A DNA stretch of 64,000 nucleotides from Actinocorallia sp. API 0066. GTDB taxonomy: Bacteria > Actinomycetota > Actinomycetes > Streptosporangiales > Streptosporangiaceae. Below the pieces are notes generated by a model. That model made no database searches and was not told the origin of the DNA. It saw only the letters and a list, made by a program, of their open reading frames with translations. Location of the stretch: the NCBI RefSeq assembly GCF_020991275.1, contig NZ_JAJLQY010000003.1:310001-374000 (forward strand). Direction: 5' to 3'. Positions 23,883 to 32,073 of the stretch are shown in pieces. Each line of letters begins with the position of its first letter. Position 1 is the first letter of the stretch. The position numbers and the translations under genes were made by a program.

Positions 23883-24572
23883 TCAGGGGCAGGCCAGGCG
23901 GTAGCCGATGCCGCGGACGGTGACGATGAGGGCGGGGTTCTCGGGGTCGTCGCCGAGCCGTTCGCGGAGGCGGCGGATGTGGACGGCGATGGTGTTGGTG
24001 AGGATCCTGTCGGTGCGCCAGACGTCGGTTTGGATGGCCGTCCGGGTGATGACCTTGCCGCAGCCGCGCATGAGGTAGTGCAGCAGCTCGTATTCGCGTT
24101 GGGGCAGGTGGACGGGCCGGGCGTCGACGCGGACGAGGTGCCTGCCATGGTCGAGTTCGACGGGGCCGCAGGTGAGGACGGGTTCGGCGGCCGGCTCCGT
24201 GACGCGTCCGGTGATGAGGGGCAGCAGTTCGGCCGGGCGGTAGGGGCGCGGGACGCAGAAGTTGGCGCCCGCGGCGAGGGCACGGACCGTCGCGTCGGCG
24301 TCGGCGGGGCCCACTCCGACGATCAGGGTGATCGGGAGTTTCGCCTTGACGGCCCTGATGAACGCGGTGGCCTCGACGGTGGGCAGGCCGGCGCCGACGA
24401 GGATGACGTCGGGCCGGTCGAGGCCGACGCGCAGGAGGGCGTCGGCTCCGTCGGTGCAGACGATCACCGAGACGCCGTGTTGGGAGAGGGCGAGGAGGAG
24501 TTCGCTGCCGGTGTCCTGGTCGGGGTCGGCGACCAGGAGCACCGGGGTGGCGGCGGGCTGGGGGGTGGCCAT
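23883..24572 (-). CDS. Atypical OmpR-type response regulator, no phospho-Asp
   Basis: This 229-residue protein has a receiver-like domain (residues ~10-120) and an OmpR/PhoB winged helix (~130-225: HLPQREYELLHYLMRG, VWRTDRILTNTIAVHIRRLR, IVTVRGIGYRLACP). The receiver keeps the acidic pocket (VADPDQD) but the phosphoacceptor Asp is replaced: the strand reads DVILVGAGLP, with Gly where LLDLxLP has Asp. The conserved Thr is lost (LIVGVG) and the conserved Lys is Arg (VPRPYRP). It therefore cannot be switched by ordinary phosphotransfer. No histidine kinase gene is adjacent. It follows pstB by 12 bases on the same strand and may be a phosphate-related transcription factor controlled by abundance or by another ligand. 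Confidence 0.85.
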   Translation of the reverse strand: MATPQPAATPVLLVADPDQDTGSELLLALSQHGVSVIVCTDGADALLRVGLDRPDVILVGAGLPTVEATAFIRAVKAKLPITLIVGVGPADADATVRALAAGANFCVPRPYRPAELLPLITGRVTEPAAEPVLTCGPVELDHGRHLVRVDARPVHLPQREYELLHYLMRGCGKVITRTAIQTDVWRTDRILTNTIAVHIRRLRERLGDDPENPALIVTVRGIGYRLACP

Positions 24573-24584
24573 CCGGGTCGCGTC

Positions 24585-25484
<900 letters not shown>

Positions 25485-25487
25485 GTG

Positions 25488-26381
25488 TCACCAGCGCTTC
25501 TGGTAGCGGTTGCGGACCCAGATCGCCACGGAGTTCATGGCGAGCAGGATGAACAGCAGGATCACGATCGCCGCGGAGGCGAGCGTGTGGAACTCGGCTT
25601 CCGGCTGCTTGGTCCAGTTGAAGATCTGGATAGGCAGGACCGTGTAGGAGTCGGTGATGCCCGACGGGTTGAACGTGATGTGGGTGACCGCACCGAGCAA
25701 CAGGAGCGGGGCGGCCTCGCCGATCGCGCGGGACAGGGCGAGGATGACGCCGGTCGCGATCCCGGGGACGGCGGCGGGGAGCACCTGGCGGGCGATGGTC
25801 TGCCACGGGGTCGCGCCGAGCGCGAGCGATGCCTGGCGGATGGACCCGGGCACGGCCCGGATGGCCTCGCGGGCCGCGATGATGACGACCGGCAGGACGA
25901 GCAGCGACAGGGTGAGCGACGCCGTCAGCAGGGTCCGGCCGAGGTCGAGGCCGCGGGCGATGACGCCGAGGCCGAGGATGCCGTAGACGATCGACGGGAC
26001 GCCCGCGAGGTTCTGGATGTTCAGCTCGATCATCCGGTTCCACCAGCGCGAACCGTCGGCGTACTCCTCCAGGTAGATCGCGGTCATCACGCCGATCGGG
26101 ACGCAGAAGGCGCCGGTGAGGGCGATGACGTAGATCGTCCCGACGATCGCCGACTGGGCCCCGGCCCGCTCGGGGTAGAGCTTGGAGGGGAAGTTCTCCC
26201 ACAGCCTCGGGTCCAGCCGATCCCAGCCCTCGGTGACGACGTAGCTGAGCAGGACGACGAGGAACAGCACGGCCAGCGCGAGACTCGCGAGCAGCATGCC
26301 CTTGAACAGCGGCTCCAACGGACGGAACCGGCCGGCCAGGCTCGGGTTCTCGGTGCGGTGGCGCGCGGGGGCGGTGGTCAT
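25488..26381 (-). CDS. pstA: Phosphate ABC transporter permease PstA
   Basis: This 297-residue permease has six hydrophobic segments (LLASLALAVLFLVVLLSYVV, GAFCVPIGVMTAIYLEEYAD, LTLSLLVLPVVIIAAREAIR, AAIVILLFILLAMNSVAIWV among them). The EAA coupling loop is at SIRQASLALGATPWQTIARQ, and NIQNLAGVPSIVYGILGLGV is the classic PstA signature. It forms the membrane channel with PstC. It overlaps pstC by four bases (ATGA) and is followed by pstB after three bases, so the four pst genes form one transcript. Confidence 0.95.
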   Translation of the reverse strand: MTTAPARHRTENPSLAGRFRPLEPLFKGMLLASLALAVLFLVVLLSYVVTEGWDRLDPRLWENFPSKLYPERAGAQSAIVGTIYVIALTGAFCVPIGVMTAIYLEEYADGSRWWNRMIELNIQNLAGVPSIVYGILGLGVIARGLDLGRTLLTASLTLSLLVLPVVIIAAREAIRAVPGSIRQASLALGATPWQTIARQVLPAAVPGIATGVILALSRAIGEAAPLLLLGAVTHITFNPSGITDSYTVLPIQIFNWTKQPEAEFHTLASAAIVILLFILLAMNSVAIWVRNRYQKRW

Positions 26382-27319
26382 TCGTAGACCTCCCGGTACT
26401 TGCGGACCAGCCGGATGCTGAGGAAGTTCATCGCGAACGTCAGCACGAACAGCAGCAGCCCGACCGCGAAGATCGTCGTGTAGTCGAAGGACGCGACGGG
26501 CAGGTCGCCTTCCCCGGCCGCGGCGATGTATCCGGTCATCGTCTGCATCGCCTGCAACGGGTTGAGAGTGAACTCCGGCTTGAGTCCCGCCGCGATCGCC
26601 ACGATCATCGTCTCCCCGACGGCCCGGGAGATGGCCAGGACGATGGCCGCGACGATCCCGGACAGCGCGGCGGGCAGCACGACCCGGATCGACACGAGCC
26701 GCCGGGTGGAGCCGAGCGCGTAGGCGCCTTGGCGCAGCGACTGCGGGACCGCCGACATGGCGTCCTCCGAGAGCGACGCGACGGTCGGGACGATCATCAC
26801 GCCCATGATCAGGCCCGCCGACAGCCCGTTGAAGATCTCCGGTCCCTCACCGGAGCCGGGCCAGAGGTCGCGCAGCAGCGGGGTGAAGAAGGTGAGGGCG
26901 AAGAAGCCGTAGACGACGGTCGGGATGCCCGCCAGAACCTCAAGGACCGGCTTCAGCACCTTGCGCGTGCGCGGTGTGGCGTACTCGCTCAGATAGGTCG
27001 CGGCGGCGAGCCCGATCGGCACCGCCACCGAGATCGCCAGCGCGGTGGTGGTGAGGGTCGCGGTGATGAGCGGCAGTACCCCGTAGGACGGCGGCTTGAA
27101 CAGCGGCGTCCACTCGGTGCCGCCGAAGAACTCCCCGAAACCGACCTCCCCGAAGAACCGCAGCGCCGGCGGCAACAGGGAGGCGACGATGCCGACCGTG
27201 GTGGCCACCGACACCAGGGCGGCGGCCAGCAGGAGGCCCTTGATGACGGCCTCGCCATAACGTGGGCGGCTCCGCCGCAGGGATGACCCCGCGGCGGAGC
27301 CTGCGGAAGCGGAGGCCAC
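26378..27319 (-). CDS. pstC: Phosphate ABC transporter permease PstC
   Basis: This 313-residue permease starts at a GTG (27319) that overlaps the pstS stop as TAGTG. It has six membrane helices, the VLAGIPTVVYGFFALTFFTP signature and the EAA loop QSLRQGAYALGSTRRLVSIR. ISRAVGETMIVAIAAGLKPE closes the core. The N-terminal Ala/Ser/Gly-rich stretch is a short cytoplasmic tail. It partners PstA, and its large periplasmic loop between the first two helices (FFGEVGFGEFFGGTEWTPLF) is normal for the family. Confidence 0.95.
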   Translation of the reverse strand: MASASAGSAAGSSLRRSRPRYGEAVIKGLLLAAALVSVATTVGIVASLLPPALRFFGEVGFGEFFGGTEWTPLFKPPSYGVLPLITATLTTTALAISVAVPIGLAAATYLSEYATPRTRKVLKPVLEVLAGIPTVVYGFFALTFFTPLLRDLWPGSGEGPEIFNGLSAGLIMGVMIVPTVASLSEDAMSAVPQSLRQGAYALGSTRRLVSIRVVLPAALSGIVAAIVLAISRAVGETMIVAIAAGLKPEFTLNPLQAMQTMTGYIAAAGEGDLPVASFDYTTIFAVGLLLFVLTFAMNFLSIRLVRKYREVYE

Positions 27320-28281
27320 TAGCCCGCCTGCGTCTTCAGGGCGTCGAGTGCCTGCTTGAGCGCGGTCTCCTGGGTGGCGTTCAACGGCACGAACTTGGCG
27401 GCCTCGGCGATCTTGGCGTGGTTCCCCACGTAGTACTCCACAAAGGCGAGCGCCTCGGGCCGCTTGAGCGCCTCGGCGCTCGGGTAGATGAACAGGGGCC
27501 TGGCCAGCGGCTTGTAGGTGCCGTCCTGCGCGGCCGCCACGCTCGGCGCGACGCACCCGGCGCCGCCGTCGATCTGGAGGACCTTCAGCTTGTCGGCGTT
27601 CTCCTCGTAGTAGGAGAAACCGAAGTACCCGAGGCCGCCCTTGGAGCCCGAGACGCCCTGCACGATGACGTTGTCGTCCTCGCTCGGCTGGAAGTCGCTG
27701 CGGCTCGCGCCCTCCTCGCCGTTGATCTCAGCGGTGAAGTAGTCGAAGGTGCCCGAGTCGGTGCCGGGGCCGAACAGCTTGAGCGGCTCGTCCGGGAACG
27801 ACGCGTCGATCTGCTTCCAGTTGTTGACCTTGGAGCCGGGCTCCCAGATCTTCTTGAGCTGCTCGACGGTCAGGCAGGTCGCCCAGGTGTTCTCCTTGCT
27901 CACCACGACGCTCAGGGCGTCGTTGGCGACGGTGAACTCCGAGTACTTGACGCCCTTGGCCGCACAGGCGGCCTTCTCCTCGTCCTTGATCGGACGGGAC
28001 GCGTTGGAGATGTCGGTCTCCCCCGCGCAGAACTTCTCGAACCCGCCGCCGGTGCCGGAGGTGCCGACCGGGATCTGGACCCGGCCGTTCTCCTCGGTGA
28101 ACAGTTCGGAGGCGACGGTGGTCAGCGGCGCGACGGTGCTGGAACCGTCGATCTTGACGGAGCCGGACAGCTCGCTGCCCGAGGCGTCGTCGGTTCCCCC
28201 GCCCCCGCAGGCCGACAGCGCCAGGGCCAGGCCGGACAGGACCGCGGCGGTCCGCACGGTAGCCCGCATCGAGATGGTCAC
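27319..28281 (-). CDS. pstS: Phosphate-binding lipoprotein PstS
   Basis: This 320-residue extracytoplasmic binding protein has a lipoprotein signal peptide (TAAVLSGLALALSACGGGG; lipobox LSAC, Cys at about residue 25). Phosphate-binding loops are recognisable: IDGSSTVAPLTTVASELF, VGTSGTGGGFEKFCAGETDI, ISNASRPI, PGTDSGTFDYFTAEI. It delivers phosphate to PstCA. It leads the pst operon, with a PHO-box-like repeat about 90 bp upstream. Its start at 28281 is divergent from an ArsR gene; arsenate is a phosphate mimic, so the shared intergenic region is biologically sensible. Confidence 0.95.
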   Translation of the reverse strand: MTISMRATVRTAAVLSGLALALSACGGGGTDDASGSELSGSVKIDGSSTVAPLTTVASELFTEENGRVQIPVGTSGTGGGFEKFCAGETDISNASRPIKDEEKAACAAKGVKYSEFTVANDALSVVVSKENTWATCLTVEQLKKIWEPGSKVNNWKQIDASFPDEPLKLFGPGTDSGTFDYFTAEINGEEGASRSDFQPSEDDNVIVQGVSGSKGGLGYFGFSYYEENADKLKVLQIDGGAGCVAPSVAAAQDGTYKPLARPLFIYPSAEALKRPEALAFVEYYVGNHAKIAEAAKFVPLNATQETALKQALDALKTQAG

Positions 28282-28370
28282 GTCTTCAGTCCTCTGTTCT
28301 TCAGCCCGCTGCGATGCGGGCGGTCTTCACCGGCACCGGGGACGGCGCCAGCGGGTTAGATAGAAGACCG

Positions 28371-28392
28371 TCTATATGAACGCCAGGCGAAC
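28371..28392 (-). promoter_or_regulatory. PHO-box-like direct repeat upstream of pstS
   Basis: On the minus strand two 11-base units stand in tandem: GTTCGCCTGGC then GTTCATATAGA. Streptomyces PhoP binds tandem 11-base units whose conserved start is GTTCACC; both units keep GTTC at the right spacing. The site is about 90 bp upstream of the pstS start. It suggests PhoP control of the operon under phosphate limitation. Confidence 0.6.
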
Positions 28393-28479
28393 GAGGTGTG
28401 GCGGGCGGTATAACATCGACATCCATCTATTAACGGACGTCCAGACGTTGCCATCAGCGCGGGCTGATAACATCACCTC

Positions 28480-28791
28480 ATGCTGACATCAGTCCAGACT
28501 GGCTTGTTGAGGGTTCTGGCCGACCCCCTGCGGATGCAGATCATCACCCTGCTCGCCCGCGAAACACTGTGCACGACACACCTGGTCGCCGAAACCGGCG
28601 CGCGGCAGACGAACCTGTCGAACCACATGAAGGTGCTGCGCGAGGCCGGAGTCGTCGACACCGAGCCGTGCGGCCGGTTCACCTATTACCGGCTGCGGCC
28701 CGAGGTCATCGAGGAGCTGTCCGACGTACTGGGGGACTTGGCCGCGACCGCACGACAGACCGCCGAGACCGGCCGACGGAGGTCCTGCTGA
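28480..28791 (+). CDS. arsR: ArsR-family repressor of arsenic operon
   Basis: This 103-residue winged-helix repressor has LLRVLADPLRMQIITLLARE, LCTTHLVAETGARQTNLSNH (recognition helix) and MKVLREAGVVDTEPCGRFTY. Unlike the CVC type, it has a single Cys at the sensing-helix position (ETLCTTHL), another in the wing (EPCGR) and one at the C-terminus (RRRSC), a distributed As(III) site as in some actinobacterial ArsRs. It heads the operon arsR-acr3-arsC-arsC, with a TGATG overlap to acr3. The region before it contains TAGATAG...GTCTATA-like inverted half-sites that may be its operator and that also face pstS. Confidence 0.9.
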   Translation: MLTSVQTGLLRVLADPLRMQIITLLARETLCTTHLVAETGARQTNLSNHMKVLREAGVVDTEPCGRFTYYRLRPEVIEELSDVLGDLAATARQTAETGRRRSC

Positions 28792-29879
28792 TGTCCGTCA
28801 CACAGAAGTCCACGGCACCGGCGGCTGAGGCCTCGGTCGTCGGGAAGCTGTCCACGCTCGACCGCTTCCTCGCGGTGTGGATCCTGCTGGCGATGGCCGC
28901 CGGGCTCGGCTTCGGACGGCTCGTTCCCGGGCTGGGCGACGTGCTCGCACGGGTGGAGGTCGGCGGGATCTCGTTGCCGATCGCGCTCGGGCTGCTGGTC
29001 ATGATGTACCCGGTGCTGGCGAAAGTCCGGTATGACCGGCTTGATGCCGTCACCGGGGACCGGCGGCTGATGGCGGCGTCGCTGGTCGTGAACTGGGTCG
29101 TCGGACCGGCCGTGATGTTCGCGCTGGCCTGGCTGTTCCTGCCCGACCACGCCGAGTACCGGACGGGGCTCATCATCGTCGGGCTCGCCCGGTGCATCGC
29201 CATGGTCATCATCTGGAACGACCTCGCGGGCGGTGACCGGGAGGCAGCGGCCGTCCTCGTCGCGTTGAACTCGGTGTTCCAGGTGTTCGCGTTCGGGCTG
29301 CTCGGCTGGTTCTACCTCGACCTGCTGCCCGGCTGGCTCGGCCTCGGCGACGGCGCGTCCCTCGACGTCTCGCCGTGGCAGATCGCCGCGAACGTCCTGG
29401 TCTTCCTGGGAATCCCGCTCGTCGCCGGGTTCCTCACCCGGCGTCTCGGCGAGAGGAGGCTCGGCCGCGAACGCTACGAGACGGCCTTCCTACCGAAGAT
29501 CGGCCCATGGGCGCTGTACGGGCTGCTCTTCACGATCGTCGTCCTCTTCGCCCTCCAAGGCAGGACGATCACCTCCCAGCCGTGGGACGTCGCCCGCATC
29601 GCGCTGCCCCTGCTCGCCTACTTCGCGATCCTGTGGTTCGGCACGTTCCTGCTCGGCCGCGCCCTCGGCCTGCCCTACGACCGGACGGCGACCCTCGCCT
29701 TCACCGCGGCGGGCAACAACTTCGAACTCGCCATCGCCGTCGCCATCGCCACGTTCGGCGTCACCTCCGGGCAGGCACTCGCCGGGGTCGTCGGACCGCT
29801 CATCGAGGTGCCCGTGCTCGTCGCGCTCGTCTACGTCTCGCTCGCGCTGCGGCGCCGCTTCGCCGAGAGCAGCGCATGA
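28791..29879 (+). CDS. acr3: Arsenite efflux permease, ACR3 family
   Basis: This 362-residue secondary transporter of the ACR3 (BASS superfamily) type has ten hydrophobic segments. The family signature GLARCIAMVIIWNDLAGGDR at about residues 130-150 includes the conserved Cys essential for As(III) transport, and FTAAGNNFELAIAVAIATFG is the second conserved region. It starts at the ATG in the TGATG overlap with arsR and is coupled to the next gene by ATGA. It exports arsenite produced by the arsenate reductases downstream. Confidence 0.94.
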   Translation: MSVTQKSTAPAAEASVVGKLSTLDRFLAVWILLAMAAGLGFGRLVPGLGDVLARVEVGGISLPIALGLLVMMYPVLAKVRYDRLDAVTGDRRLMAASLVVNWVVGPAVMFALAWLFLPDHAEYRTGLIIVGLARCIAMVIIWNDLAGGDREAAAVLVALNSVFQVFAFGLLGWFYLDLLPGWLGLGDGASLDVSPWQIAANVLVFLGIPLVAGFLTRRLGERRLGRERYETAFLPKIGPWALYGLLFTIVVLFALQGRTITSQPWDVARIALPLLAYFAILWFGTFLLGRALGLPYDRTATLAFTAAGNNFELAIAVAIATFGVTSGQALAGVVGPLIEVPVLVALVYVSLALRRRFAESSA

Positions 29880-30508
29880 GACAGCCGGAGGCCCTGCTTA
29901 CGCGCATCGCGCTGACGATCGCGCGGCGCTTCGACGGTGTTTTCGCGGCCGAGACCGTCGCGGAGTACGTCCGCGACGCCTACCGGCTGCTGGCGGCCGA
30001 CGCCGTCTCGACCACGCACCTGCCCGTGCTGGCCGAACGGTTCGCCGGGCAGCGCCTGACCGCGCTCGCCCAGGCCCAGGGGCTCGCCGCCAAGGCCGTG
30101 CCCGAGGTGCTGTTCGTGTGCACCCGCAACGTCGGCCGCTCCCAGATGGCGGCCGCGCTGCTCGCCCACCACGCCGCCGGACGCGTCCACGTCCGCACCG
30201 CCGGGACGGCTCCGGCCGCGCACCTGGACACCGTCGTCGTCCGGGCCCTGGCCGAGATCGGGCTCGACCCGGCCGAGGAGTTCCCGAAGCCGCTGACCGA
30301 CGAGGTGATCCGCGCCGCCGACATCGTCATCACCATGGGCTGCGGCGACGCCTGCCCCGTCCATCCCGGCAAGCGCTACCAGGACTGGCTCCTCACCGCC
30401 CCCGAAGGCCAGCCCATCGAACGCGTCCGCCGCATCCGCGACCACATCGACGAACGCGTCCGCGAACTCCTCGCCGAACTCGACATCACCGCCACACCCC
30501 TCACCTGA
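29876..30508 (+). CDS. arsC: Arsenate reductase/phosphatase with N-terminal helical domain
   Basis: This 210-residue protein has about 75 N-terminal residues forming a helical three-bundle (RIALTIARRFDGVFAAETVA, EYVRDAYRLLAADA). The catalytic low-molecular-weight phosphatase fold follows: VLFVCTRNVGRSQMAAALL has the CX5R loop (C-T-R-N-V-G-R), then VRTAGTAP, and FPKPLTDEVIRAADIVITMG with a CGDAC pair. It matches the actinobacterial arsenate reductases that carry this N-terminal extension and probably use mycothiol or thioredoxin. It is coupled to acr3 (ATGA). A second, shorter ArsC follows 13 bases later; the pair presumably have different reductant preferences or one has drifted. Confidence 0.88.
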   Translation: MRQPEALLTRIALTIARRFDGVFAAETVAEYVRDAYRLLAADAVSTTHLPVLAERFAGQRLTALAQAQGLAAKAVPEVLFVCTRNVGRSQMAAALLAHHAAGRVHVRTAGTAPAAHLDTVVVRALAEIGLDPAEEFPKPLTDEVIRAADIVITMGCGDACPVHPGKRYQDWLLTAPEGQPIERVRRIRDHIDERVRELLAELDITATPLT

Positions 30509-30521
30509 AAGGCCGCCCGAC

Positions 30522-30923
30522 ATGTCCGACAAGCCCAGTGTCCTGTTCGTCTGCGTCCACAACGCCGGCCGCTCCCAGATGGCCGCCGCCTTCCTCACCC
30601 ACCTCGCCGGCGACGCCGTCGAAGTCCGCTCCGCCGGCTCCGCCCCCGCCGACACCGTCAACCCCGCCGTCGTCGCCGCCATGGCCGAACTCGGCATCGA
30701 CATCTCCCACGAAACCCCCAAAATCCTCACCGTAGACGCCGTCCAGTCCTCCGACATCTGCATCACCATGGGCTGCGGCGACACCTGCCCCGTCTTCCCC
30801 GGAAAGCGCTACCTCGACTGGACCTTGGCCGACCCCGCCGGCCAGGGCATCAACGCCATCCGCCCCATCCGCGACCAAATCAAAACCCGAATCGAAAACC
30901 TCATCAAAGAACTGGGCATCTAG
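30522..30923 (+). CDS. arsC: Arsenate reductase ArsC (LMW-PTP fold)
   Basis: This 133-residue enzyme has VLFVCVHNAGRSQMAAAFL (CX5R: C-V-H-N-A-G-R), VRSAGSAP, SHETPKILT and CITMGCGDTCPVFPGKRYLD. The last stretch supplies the Cys pair for a thiol relay and the catalytic-loop region. It has no N-terminal extension, unlike its upstream paralogue. Identity between the two catalytic domains is obvious (ITMGCGD.CPV.PGKRY..W). The ATG at 30522 is 13 bases after the upstream stop. It reduces As(V) to As(III) for export by the ACR3 protein. Confidence 0.92.
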   Translation: MSDKPSVLFVCVHNAGRSQMAAAFLTHLAGDAVEVRSAGSAPADTVNPAVVAAMAELGIDISHETPKILTVDAVQSSDICITMGCGDTCPVFPGKRYLDWTLADPAGQGINAIRPIRDQIKTRIENLIKELGI

Positions 30924-31136
30924 CACCAGCACTCCTGGAGCACCCACGCCAAGCCCTAAGCCCAACCCTCAAGCACACCGTCACCATTCACACCTTCACC
31001 GGGCACGGCTCCGCCTCCAAAAGCACCCACCGCCACTCCGGCAACGCCAAATCCCAAGCCCACCCGGCAGATAAGTTCACCCCTTGCCCGAGTCGCCCCC
31101 CGCAATTCCCTTTTACCCAGAACCAACCAAAAAATA

Positions 31137-31247
31137 AATCAAATCCGATGCGGTTTTGTCGGTGGGTGTGACCACCTCGTCCTGTGCACGGACAACGAGC
31201 AGCCGGTTGTCGTTTCAATCCGATGCGGTTTTGTCGGTGGGTGTGAC
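31137..31247 (-). CRISPR. Type III CRISPR mini-array A (2 repeats)
   Basis: Two 36-nt repeats (31137-31172, 31212-31247) flank one 39-nt spacer. On the minus strand the repeat begins GTCACACCCACCGACAAAAC and ends GGATTGAAAC, the 3' end that gives the ATTGAAAC 5' handle of type III crRNAs. This sets transcription right to left. The left repeat has a mutated 3' end (AATC... on the plus strand), as expected for the oldest, leader-distal unit. The same repeat occurs in array B at 35266-35441. The matching Cas6 and type III-D genes start at 35.7 kb. Confidence 0.88.
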
Positions 31248-31400
31248 AGTGCTTCTGATTATGGGGTGTTGAGCTGGGCTTTACAAGATCATGCGCCAAC
31301 CGTTGTTGGTGGGGCGCGGCGGGGAAGGTTATTGATCTTGGGGTTCGGGGATTCGCGCAGGTCAGCGGTGTGGTTTGGGGGTGCGCCAACCTCTGGGTGG
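31248..31400 (-). promoter_or_regulatory. CRISPR leader of array A
   Basis: About 150 bp next to the first repeat match 35442-35595 beside array B: both contain CTGATTATGGGGTGTTG, CAAGATC, TTGATCTT, GTTCGGG and AACCTCTGGGTG in the same order. Such conservation beside two arrays identifies the leader, which carries the promoter for pre-crRNA and the site where new spacers are inserted. The remainder of the stretch to 31633 holds no gene. Confidence 0.75.
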
Positions 31401-31633
31401 CCCCTCTGACGCTGAACTCCTTCCGCGTGTTCTCAGAGGGCCGGGCAGCACGGCGTCTCGCGGGGGCTTCCCGGGAACCGTCCACCGCTCATGCCCGTCT
31501 GGGCTCGTCGGCCTGGAGTGGTGTCGGCCGCGCTCGCCTCAGGGTCGGCGACGCCCAACTCGCGCGGGCCGCTGTCCACGGTGACGTAGGAGGCGGGGCG
31601 CGGCGTTCGGGTGGACCGCTGGGGGGGAGGGGG

Positions 31634-31996
31634 TCAGGGGGTGGGCGGGAGGGTGAAGAGGGTGGAGAGGCGGGTGATGGCGGTGGGGACGGGGCGGTAG
31701 TAGACCCAGGTTCCGCGGCGTTCGCCGGTGATGAGTCCGGCCTGGCGGAGGACCTTGAGGTGGTGGGAGATCGTCGGGCCGGACAGGTCGAACGGGGTGG
31801 TGAGGTCGCAGACGCACGCCTCGCCGCCCGCGCTTGAGGCGATCAGGTTCAGCAGGCGCAGGCGCACCGGGTCGGACAGCGCCTTGAACACGCGCGCCAG
31901 CTCGACGGCCTCGTCCTCGGCCAGGGGCGGGCCGCCCAACGGCGCGCAGCACGGCGCCGTCGCCGTGACGTCTTCCAGCTCCAGGGACTTCGACAT
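31634..31996 (-). CDS. arsR: ArsR-family repressor with CxC and Cys-pair
   Basis: This 120-residue repressor starts at the ATG at 31996 (MSKSLELEDVTATAPCCAPL); the upstream ATG at 32032 lies in the likely operator. The metal helix carries GEACVCDLTTPFDL (CVC motif), the recognition helix is SGPTISHHLKVLRQAGLI and the wing ERRGTWVYYRPV. An extra CC pair near the N-terminus may add ligands. It is divergent from the Cys-rich FAD monooxygenase gene across about 77 bp that contain CATCTAA and TTAGATG half-sites, so it probably controls both. It closely resembles the ArsR at 23440-23772. Confidence 0.9.
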   Translation of the reverse strand: MSKSLELEDVTATAPCCAPLGGPPLAEDEAVELARVFKALSDPVRLRLLNLIASSAGGEACVCDLTTPFDLSGPTISHHLKVLRQAGLITGERRGTWVYYRPVPTAITRLSTLFTLPPTP

Positions 31997-32073
31997 GCAT
32001 CTAATTTGACATCTATCTATCCAGAAAGGCAAACTCGGCCCTACTTAGATGAACTTCGAATCAGGAGGCGATC
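31997..32073. promoter_or_regulatory. Divergent ArsR / monooxygenase promoter region
   Basis: This AT-richer 77-bp region separates the divergent arsR and FAD-monooxygenase genes. CATCTAA near 31998 and TTAGATG near 32045 are reverse complements, and CATCTA is repeated once more between them. These are candidate ArsR half-sites. A GGAGG-like ribosome-binding site (CAGGAGGCG) precedes the monooxygenase ATG at 32074. Confidence 0.5.
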
